A program made the position numbers and the translations under genes. A DNA stretch of 64,000 nucleotides, from positions 1 to 64,000 of the forward strand of contig JABFSH010000002.1 of assembly GCA_013140705.1 (NCBI GenBank), given 5' to 3'. Below the pieces are notes generated by a model. The model was not told the origin of the DNA, did no database searches, and was given only the letters and a program-made list of their open reading frames with translations. The stretch's first letter is position 1; every line of letters starts with the position of its first letter. Shown in pieces: positions 36,209-43,118 of this stretch. The DNA comes from Methylococcaceae bacterium (GTDB lineage: Bacteria > Pseudomonadota > Gammaproteobacteria > Methylococcales > Methylomonadaceae).

Positions 36209-36520
36209 CTAAATTCCTCTGTGATGAGTTGGTTCGTGAATAGTTGGAATTGCCAGACTGCCAATCCCCGCCAACCAGACGAATACGGCACCCGTACCTA
36301 TGAGCAGTGATTTTGATGTCTTTTTTGGTTTCTTTTTGATCTTCCGGGTTCATGCATGCAGCTTTGCGCTTAAATCGCGATACTAAGCGACTGCTCAATA
36401 GACGGCTTAAAAGAAAGCCAATACCAACAGCTATACTTAACGAAATAACTGGGTTGTCTTTTACGTAAGCCCGACCATTTTTTACCATTCGCTGCTCTGC
36501 GTGGTGCAAATGTTCACCTT
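36209..36520 (-). pseudogene. Decayed DUF883 gene running into a frameshifted small membrane-protein gene
   Basis: The minus strand encodes HLHHAEQRMVKNGRAYVKDN and PVISLSIAVGIGFLLSRLLS, aligning with the intact DUF883 protein at 25384-25614. The N-terminus is replaced by a dispersed repeat (36523-36678). The frame has no stop after the DUF883 end and runs on into MNPEDQKETKK. Removing one base from the A6 run (36321-36326 as T on the plus strand) would continue this with TSKSLLIGTGAVFVWLAGIG, a membrane helix ending at 36209. So at least two lesions are visible. Confidence 0.6.
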
Positions 36521-36522
36521 TA

Positions 36523-36678
36523 TGGCTCAGCACGAACGGATAAGTTGCTGATTTAACTAAACACCCGTTCGCACTCGACTGCATGGATGCAGGAGGTAGA
36601 GCACCGACTGTAGGCGCTTTAGGCGACGCATGGAGCAGTTGCCGAGGGCCTGTCGAAGTGTAATTTTTAGAGGTTCCC
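36523..36678. repeat. Family B element, right part, inserted in a DUF883 gene
   Basis: It carries CTCAGCACGAACGGATAAGT, CACCCGTTCGCACT, TGTCGAAGTGTAATTTTTAG and the right end AGAGGTTCCC, as in 63695-63816. The left end is missing where it meets the DUF883 coding remnant. Confidence 0.6.
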
Positions 36679-36721
36679 TTATGCCGATTGGTCAGTTCGA
36701 GAGCATGAAATTAAATCATTG

Positions 36722-36854
36722 GAGGTACTTGCAAAATTTCTGTATGTGGTTCGACGGGCTCACCACGAACGGAAAAAAGTGAATAAATTCAACACAACCT
36801 CCGTTCGCCCAGAGCCTGTCGAAGGGTAATTAACAGGAGTTTTGCAAGTACCTC
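36722..36854. repeat. MITE-like element, family E (133 bp)
   Basis: Perfect 15-bp inverted ends: GAGGTACTTGCAAAA (36722-36736) and TTTTGCAAGTACCTC (36840-36854). They are flanked by ATTG on both sides, a possible 4-bp target duplication. Inside are two oppositely oriented TTCGAC/GAACGG dispersed repeats. 36855-37026 and 37043-37335 hold no gene. Confidence 0.65.
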
Positions 36855-37026
36855 ATTGGCTTAAAGCTTATCGGGAAAAATAAAAATGTCGCTTGTAGAT
36901 TAAAGAAAACTGCATGATCTTATGGCTGCTATTCGACTGCAAGTCGTTAAACTGCCTGGATTTAGCTCATAGGCCTGAAAACCATAACTCCTTCCCATCA
37001 AAGATTTGACATAGGTCAAAATATTA

Positions 37027-37042
37027 TGTGCGATACCGCACT
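37027..37042. promoter_or_regulatory. Palindromic operator candidate, one mismatch
   Basis: TGTGCGATACCGCACT differs from the consensus only in the last base. It lies 294 bp before the second Crp/Fnr gene, further away than most copies. Confidence 0.4.
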
Positions 37043-37335
37043 TACAAAACCTTGCCAATTTTTTATAGTTAACCTTTGTTTCTTCATATCAGCTCATGGA
37101 CCCGTCAGACTCGAGATTAGAATCTTGCTACGGGAACTAAATTTTCCCAGATTCACCTAATTTAATGATTGGTCGTTGTACCCATTTATAGCGTTACCGG
37201 CCCGTATCAATAACAAAAATCTACAGAGCAAAAAAATACTGCTTGATATTTTGAAAGATGGAGGTCTTAACAGCGTGATGCTGTATTAAAGCAAGACTTG
37301 AGCAATTTTTATCCACATCTATTGAAGGGTCGACT

Positions 37336-38142
37336 ATGACTGAACTGCAGAGTCATCAAAAAAACCATCTTCTTGAGGCCTTGCCTACAGAAGTCTACGA
37401 GCGCCTTTTCCCCTTTCTTGAACCAGTCCCATTGCCGCTCGGTTATGTGCTTTACGAATCCGGCGATGCCTTACACTATCTCTATTTCCCTGTTACCGGC
37501 ATCGCATCGCTACTGTATGTCATGGAGAACGGCTCATCGGCAGAAATCGCCATGGTCGGCAATGAGGGCATGGTTGGTGTCGCCCTTTTCATGGGGGGTG
37601 GAAGCATGCCCAATCGTGCTCTTGTGCAAAGCACCGGTTATGCCTATCGAATCCGGAAGCAGCATTTTATGCTGGAGTTCAACCGTAACGGTGCGCTTCT
37701 TCGTTTATTGCTACGTTACACCCAGGCGCTGATTACCCAGATGGCGCAGACAGCAGTCTGCAACCGCCATCATTCGCTGGATCAACAGCTCTGTCGCTGG
37801 TTACTGTTCAACCTCGACCGGCTTGAATCGAACACCTTGACCATAACCCAGGAGTTGATAGCCCATATGCTGGGTGTGCGCCGCGAAGGTGTTACAGAGG
37901 CCGCCGGAAAATTACAACGAGCCGGGTTGATTGATCACCACCGAGGCCAAATTACAGTACTCGACAGGCCTGGCTTGGAAATGCGGGTTTGTGAGTGTTA
38001 CCAAGTGGTCAAAACGGAATTCAATCGTTTGCTCCCTGCCTCTAACCAAAGAAATACCTCAACATCAAACATTAACGCGTTGTGCTACCGTGACAGTTTC
38101 AAAAAGACTGCGTTGCGTTATCCTCAGGAAGAATCGGCATGA
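37336..38142 (+). CDS. Crp/Fnr-family transcriptional regulator (paralogue of 607-1371)
   Basis: The 268-residue protein has a cyclic-nucleotide-binding-like fold (about 20-140) and a C-terminal winged helix with the same recognition segment as its paralogue (MLGVRREGVTEAAGKLQRAG). It has no Fnr-type cysteine cluster. The C-terminus is extended by about 30 unrelated residues (after LLPASNQRNTS), where the paralogue has its proline run. GAAGGG precedes ATG 37336. It is upstream of, and perhaps cotranscribed with, the KaiC-like cluster. Confidence 0.92.
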   Translation: MTELQSHQKNHLLEALPTEVYERLFPFLEPVPLPLGYVLYESGDALHYLYFPVTGIASLLYVMENGSSAEIAMVGNEGMVGVALFMGGGSMPNRALVQSTGYAYRIRKQHFMLEFNRNGALLRLLLRYTQALITQMAQTAVCNRHHSLDQQLCRWLLFNLDRLESNTLTITQELIAHMLGVRREGVTEAAGKLQRAGLIDHHRGQITVLDRPGLEMRVCECYQVVKTEFNRLLPASNQRNTSTSNINALCYRDSFKKTALRYPQEESA

Positions 38143-38246
38143 GAGGTCGACTTTGACGGGATATCTTTAGGAAAACGCAAAAGCTTGAAATAAACCTTAG
38201 CTGCCATCATTAGGCCGTTATCGACTCATTATCACTAACAGTTCTT

Positions 38247-38669
38247 ATGGAAATCAATGATCTTCAGCGGCACCTAATCATTAAAGATGTTATAGCGCAG
38301 CTCATTAAAAACGATGAGGATGTCGTGATGAATTTATGGGAGCCGTTGGCGACCCAAATTATTTCGATCGTCGGTGAAGGCGGCTTTAATTCACTGTTCC
38401 TGAGAACAATCTACCTGAACCAGGCCACCTTTCCATGGCTCGCGGTCAGTTTACTGTCGACACAAACTAATCAACAGCTTATGAATTTAAAAATGAATTT
38501 GGATAAACAAGCACCCGCGCAACTTTGCGAAGCAAACAGCGTGCTACTAATCACTTTAACCGACATTCTGGCCTCGTTAATCGGCGAACCGCTAACAATC
38601 CGTATTTTGCAGTTGGCCTGGGGTGTTGAGCTCTTGACGAAAGCCGGCATGGAATTCAATGATGAATGA
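38247..38669 (+). CDS. Unknown 140-residue protein in the KaiC-like operon
   Basis: It starts MEINDLQRHLIIKDVIAQLI, is predominantly helical and leucine-rich, and has no signal peptide or membrane segment. No family was recognised. Its last codons overlap the start of the KaiC-like gene (38659), so the two are coupled and a functional link to that ATPase is likely but unproven. Confidence 0.75.
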   Translation: MEINDLQRHLIIKDVIAQLIKNDEDVVMNLWEPLATQIISIVGEGGFNSLFLRTIYLNQATFPWLAVSLLSTQTNQQLMNLKMNLDKQAPAQLCEANSVLLITLTDILASLIGEPLTIRILQLAWGVELLTKAGMEFNDE

Positions 38670-40122
38670 AAAGGTCAGTATTCGCCGTATTGCGACTGGT
38701 GTACCGGGCCTGGACAATCTATTGGGCGGAGGCCTGCCGGAATTCTCGTTCAACCTGATTGCGGGTACGCCGGGTAGCGGAAAAACAACGCTTGCACATC
38801 AGATCATGTTCTCTCTGGCCAACCCGAATAATCGCGCGCTGTTCTTTACTGTGCTGGGGGAACCGGTCTTGAAGATGCTCCGTTATCAACAGCAATTTCA
38901 GTTTTATGATATCAACAAAGTTGATGTATCCATCCGCTTTATCAACCTGTCTGCCGACTTCATCGAGGGAACATTTGATCGCGTACTGACACACATTTCT
39001 AACGAAGTGAAAGTCTATGCCCCCGGTCTGGTATTTATTGACTCGTTTCGTTCGGTTGTGCAAGCGGTGAAAAGCGAACAACGGAGAGTCTCCGAACTTC
39101 AGCGTTTCATCCAGCAATTAGCCATGCAGATGACCAACTGGCAGGCAACCACATTTTTAATCGGTGAATCGTTGACACCCGAATCCGAGTCCAGTCCTGT
39201 TTTTTCAGTAGCCGACGGTATTCTGTGTCTTTCGCAGAATTTGCAACGCAATTCGGTCGTGCGCAAAATCCAGGTCATCAAAATGCGAGGTCAGGCGCAG
39301 GCACCCGGTCTGCATACTTTTCGTATGAGTGACAAGGGCCTTCAGATTTTTCCGCGAGCCATGATAGATGACGACGCAACGATGGAACCAGAAACAAAGC
39401 CATCCCAAGTCAATAAACGCGTTGCCATGGGAACGCCTGGCCTGGATGACATGCTGGGTGGTGGCTTGCCAGCCGGGTATTCGTTGCTGGTGGTCGGACC
39501 CTCCGGTTCCGGAAAAACCATACTGGCAACGGAATTTCTTTCCGAAGGTTGCCGCAGAGGCGAGCCCGGTGTCATTGCGGCATTTGAAAAGAGTCCGAGC
39601 CAACTGTTGAGCAATAAGCTGTCTACGCTGGTCAAAACCGGGCTAATTGCTTTGATTGATACCCGCTCTTTGGATTTGTCGATTGATGAAACCTTGCATG
39701 ATTTAATCGAAATGATTATTCGAACACAAGCAAAACGGCTTGTCATAGACTCATTGTCAGGGTTTGAGCTGGCGCTGGCGCCTGAGTTTAGCGAAGATTT
39801 TCGAGGGTCGCTTTATCGGATGATCGCCAAACTGACCGGCATGGGAGTAACTATCTTAATGACCTCGGAACTGGAAGACCGCTACACAGACTTGCGTTTT
39901 AGCCCATTTGGCAGCGCTTTCCTCGCTGACGCGATCATTGTCCAGCGCTATACCGAAATCCAGGGCCAGTTTAAACGCGTTATTTCGGTGGTTAAAGTCC
40001 GGGGCAGCCAGCACAGTAAGGATATTCGGTTATTCGATATTTCTGATGAAGGCATTAACATTGGCAAGAGCTTAGCCGATTACACGGGGATCATGTCCGG
40101 CAGTCCCATGATCAGCCTTTAA
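38659..40122 (+). CDS. KaiC-like double RecA-domain ATPase
   Basis: The 487-residue protein has two KaiC/RadA-type domains. The first starts RRIATGVPGLDNLLGGGLPE with Walker A GTPGSGKTT (K42); the second starts KRVAMGTPGLDDMLGGGLPA with Walker A GPSGSGKTI (K286). Cyanobacterial KaiC is the clock ATPase; proteobacterial homologues such as this, without kaiA or kaiB, are linked to stress and signalling. The start codon lies within the previous gene, with ATGs at 38659 and 38662. A GGDEF-EAL gene follows 13 bp downstream. Confidence 0.92.
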   Translation: MMNEKVSIRRIATGVPGLDNLLGGGLPEFSFNLIAGTPGSGKTTLAHQIMFSLANPNNRALFFTVLGEPVLKMLRYQQQFQFYDINKVDVSIRFINLSADFIEGTFDRVLTHISNEVKVYAPGLVFIDSFRSVVQAVKSEQRRVSELQRFIQQLAMQMTNWQATTFLIGESLTPESESSPVFSVADGILCLSQNLQRNSVVRKIQVIKMRGQAQAPGLHTFRMSDKGLQIFPRAMIDDDATMEPETKPSQVNKRVAMGTPGLDDMLGGGLPAGYSLLVVGPSGSGKTILATEFLSEGCRRGEPGVIAAFEKSPSQLLSNKLSTLVKTGLIALIDTRSLDLSIDETLHDLIEMIIRTQAKRLVIDSLSGFELALAPEFSEDFRGSLYRMIAKLTGMGVTILMTSELEDRYTDLRFSPFGSAFLADAIIVQRYTEIQGQFKRVISVVKVRGSQHSKDIRLFDISDEGINIGKSLADYTGIMSGSPMISL

Positions 40123-40135
40123 CTATAAGAACCAG

Positions 40136-41893
40136 GTGGTCATTAACCGAGATAACAAAAAAGGCTCTTCTGATAATGATCCTGGCCACTTGGACGTGCC
40201 AGGTTCATATAACGACAACCCCTCTGTCCAGGATAATGCGATTACGCTCAGAGAGAACGCGTTAATTGATGATAAGACAACGCTTCTAATACGTGAAAAA
40301 TTAGTCAGCGCTCGCGAAGATGCGGCAAATTTTCGTGAAAATGCCGCCAGCCTGCGCGAAGATGCTATTTATCATCGAGAAGAAACCGTACTTCAGCTTG
40401 AAGACGCAGCCGATTTACCCGAATGCAAAGCCCCCTTAAGTGAACAGGATGCTCAATCGGCAGAATCAATGCTGGCTGCCTCCGACGATCACCTGAAACT
40501 GCTGCAGCAAGCAAACGCTCACCTGGTTATCGCTTCCATAGAAGCACACAAAATGGCTGAACAAGTTCAAATGGCTAAAGATCAGCTGGCTCATTTGGCG
40601 CATCACGATGTTCTTACCGCTTTGCCTAATAGAATACTGCTACTTGACAGAATGAATTCAGCCATTGAATTGGCGGCCCGCCAAGGTTGGCAACTGGCAT
40701 TAATGTTTATGGATCTGGACCGATTCAAATATGTCAATGATTCCTTGGGGCATGCGGTGGGTGACCAACTTTTACAGTCAGTTGCTCAATGTCTGCTGGA
40801 TTCTGCGCGTCACTCGGATACCATCAGCCGCCAGGGCGGCGATGAATTCGTGGTGCTGCTGCCTTTTATAGAACGAGCTGAAGAAGCGGCTCTCTGTGCG
40901 CAAAAAATCATCGTGGCACTGGATCTGCCTCATCACATTGATGGTCACGATCTCCATATCAGCGTCAGTATTGGTATCAGCATCTTTCCGAAGGATGGTC
41001 AGGATGCGGAAAGTCTCATCAAGAATGCGGACACAGCGATGTACTGCGCCAAAGAAAGCGGGCGTAACAAATATAAATTCTTCGAGCCGGAAATGAATAT
41101 TCGGGCCGTCCGGCGACATTCGATGGAAGCCAGCCTGCGCCGTGCACTGGATCGGCATGAGTTTGTACTGTACTACCAGCCGAAAATAGACCTTAACAGC
41201 GGCGTAATTGTTGGCGTCGAGGTACTGATTCGCTGGCAGCATCCGGAACGAGGCCAGATTCTTCCGACACAGTTTGTATCCATCGCCGAAGACTGTGGCC
41301 TGATTTTGCCTATCGGTCGCTGGGTTCTTCGAGAAGCCTGTCTCCAGGCTCAAGCCTGGAGACAGGCGGGTTTACCGCCGATCTCCATCGCTGTCAACAC
41401 CTCCGCACTCGAATTTCATGCGGAGAATTTTCTGCAAAATATACGCGACACACTCCAGGAAGCCTGCCTGGAGCCTCACTATCTGGAACTCGAATTGACC
41501 GAAAGTGTTCTCATGCGGGATGCCGAGTTTACAAATACCGTACTGCATGAACTCTCTGATTTGGGCGTGACCCTTGCGATTGATGATTTTGGCACTGGCT
41601 ATTCAAGCCTCAGTTATCTGAGACAGTTTCCCATTGATACGTTAAAAATCGACCAGTCCTTTGTAAACAGAATAATCAACAGTCCGGACGATGCCAGCAT
41701 TGTCAGTGCAGTAATCAGCCTGGGGAAAAGCCTCAAGCTTCGCGTGATTGCCGAAGGTGTAGAAACCTCTGAACAGCTCGCTTTTCTTCAGGCTCAGCAA
41801 TGCGACGAGGTCCAAGGCTACTATTTAGGCCGCCCGATGGTGGCAGAAGCGCTTGCCTCTTACCTGCGGACAGGGGTAATACCGTTGAGTTAA
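40136..41893 (+). CDS. Diguanylate cyclase/phosphodiesterase (GGDEF-EAL) with coiled-coil N-terminus
   Basis: GTG 40136 begins 585 residues. Residues 30-130 are a charged repetitive helix (ENALIDDK, FRENAASLREDAIYHREE). The GGDEF domain has an intact SRQGGDEF and the inhibitory-site pattern RHSD five residues before it. The EAL domain has EVLIRW, ELTESVL, DDFGTGYSSL and LKIDQSFV, so both activities may be intact. No membrane helix or PAS domain is seen. Its place behind the KaiC-like gene suggests the ATPase or its partner controls c-di-GMP turnover. Confidence 0.92.
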   Translation: MVINRDNKKGSSDNDPGHLDVPGSYNDNPSVQDNAITLRENALIDDKTTLLIREKLVSAREDAANFRENAASLREDAIYHREETVLQLEDAADLPECKAPLSEQDAQSAESMLAASDDHLKLLQQANAHLVIASIEAHKMAEQVQMAKDQLAHLAHHDVLTALPNRILLLDRMNSAIELAARQGWQLALMFMDLDRFKYVNDSLGHAVGDQLLQSVAQCLLDSARHSDTISRQGGDEFVVLLPFIERAEEAALCAQKIIVALDLPHHIDGHDLHISVSIGISIFPKDGQDAESLIKNADTAMYCAKESGRNKYKFFEPEMNIRAVRRHSMEASLRRALDRHEFVLYYQPKIDLNSGVIVGVEVLIRWQHPERGQILPTQFVSIAEDCGLILPIGRWVLREACLQAQAWRQAGLPPISIAVNTSALEFHAENFLQNIRDTLQEACLEPHYLELELTESVLMRDAEFTNTVLHELSDLGVTLAIDDFGTGYSSLSYLRQFPIDTLKIDQSFVNRIINSPDDASIVSAVISLGKSLKLRVIAEGVETSEQLAFLQAQQCDEVQGYYLGRPMVAEALASYLRTGVIPLS

Positions 41894-41895
41894 TC

Positions 41896-41962
41896 CTTTC
41901 GTGGTGAGCTTGTCGAACCATGAACGGATTAGTCATTCACCCTTCGACAGGCGAACGGCCAA
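41896..41962. repeat. Dispersed TTCGACA/GAACGG repeat pair
   Basis: GTGAGCTTGTCGAACCATGA and ACCCTTCGACAGGCGAACGG lie head to head after the GGDEF-EAL gene, an imperfect hairpin typical of this repeat family in the window. Confidence 0.55.
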
Positions 41963-42089
41963 GAGTTAACTTAACGGCATTGCGGACAGGGTGTTGTCTT
42001 GACTCAAAAGATTCGAATGCCAGGACGAAGCGCCTGAATATAATCGGAGATACAACAACACGCTATCTCTCAAAACCAACGTTTGATAA

Positions 42090-42196
42090 CTTCCCTGGGA
42101 TTTTAACAATCACACAGGAAAACGTAGTAGCGGCGCCCTAGCCGCGAACGGCAGCCTGGGCGCTCAATCGCGGCGAAGGCGCCGCGCCTACTGTGA
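42090..42196. repeat. REP-like dispersed repeat, copy 2
   Basis: This is the partner of 331-436, with the central GCGAACGGCAGCCTGGGCGC segment in the opposite orientation. It ends at the stop codon of the RlpA-like gene and may act as a bidirectional terminator between convergent genes. Confidence 0.6.
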
Positions 42197-42721
42197 CTAT
42201 TGGGGCTTTTTTACACTTTTTTTGGCATGTCTGGATCGTACAGCGGTGTTTTTCTTGATGGGTTTGGTCTCAATTTTGACCTGGGTAGTACCATCTGTTT
42301 CCATATCAATTTTTTTAGCGGCGGCACGAGACAAATCAATGACACGCGCTCCAACAAAAGGACCACGATCATTGATCCTGACATCGACCTTCTTGCCATT
42401 TTCAAGATTGGTTACTTTGGCCTTGGTGCCCATCGGCAAACTCGGATGGGCAGCCGTCATCTCTTTCTGGTCAAAGGTCTCACCATTGGCGGTCTCCTGC
42501 CCTTGAAAACCTTTTCCATACCAGGACGCCTCACCCACCTCCTTGTGAACAGGATTAGACGAAGCCTTCTCCTTCAGTGGGCCTGCAAGTTTGGCCTGCC
42601 TGTCGGGATGTTCGGTGGTACAGCCGGAAAAAATGAGCATTCCGGTCAACAGTAGGGGTAACAGAAGTACGCTGCTGCAAATCGACGCATTGAAGCCTCG
42701 TGTTATTGGATTTAACATCAC
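42197..42721 (-). CDS. RlpA-like septal ring lipoprotein (double-psi beta barrel)
   Basis: The 174-residue protein has a signal peptide with lipobox IFSGC, then the RlpA core: [47 protein letters not shown] and [14 protein letters not shown]. RlpA proteins cleave denuded glycan strands at the division septum; enzymatic activity is inferred. There is no SPOR domain, and the C-terminus is a basic KK-rich tail, so it is a short version. Mid-length relatives are common. Confidence 0.88.
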   Translation of the reverse strand: MMLNPITRGFNASICSSVLLLPLLLTGMLIFSGCTTEHPDRQAKLAGPLKEKASSNPVHKEVGEASWYGKGFQGQETANGETFDQKEMTAAHPSLPMGTKAKVTNLENGKKVDVRINDRGPFVGARVIDLSRAAAKKIDMETDGTTQVKIETKPIKKNTAVRSRHAKKSVKKPQ

Positions 42722-42769
42722 ATCTCCTGTAGGGAAATCTTAACGCTCTGATGACAGAACCCTGTCTTA

Positions 42770-42886
42770 GGGGGCCTCTAAAAATTACACTTCGACAGGC
42801 TCTCGGCAGTCCATGCCGGGGCGACGTTTTTTGGAAACTTATGGCTCTTTGATATTGGCTGAAGCTTATACGTAATCAGGTAGCGC
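42770..42886. repeat. Composite: family B left end joined to family C right end
   Basis: GGGCCTCTAAAAATTACACT (family B end) is followed by TTCGACAGGCTC and then, from about 42808, by the family C right part (CAGTCCATGCCGG to GCTGAAGC-N6-GTAATCAGG). Confidence 0.5.
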
Positions 42887-43118
42887 CTTGCTTTCATAGT
42901 AATCAATCGCACATCTAATCATTAGATTGCTATTAACGGAGTAAGTTCAGGTGTCTGACTATATTAGGCGGCAAACAACCCGGCAACCGCTTCCAATCCC
43001 AATTTGCATAAGTAGGAGTACAATACTGTCTGCATGCTCATTTAAAGTCCTGGAGAGTTCTTTCTGAAAGCAACTAAACCATCACCGACGTTTCTAGGGA
43101 CAACACGGTTCCCCCACC

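Noticed and set aside
38659-40122. Circadian clock locus
   Set aside because: No kaiA or kaiB is in the window; a lone double-domain KaiC-like ATPase is not evidence of a clock.
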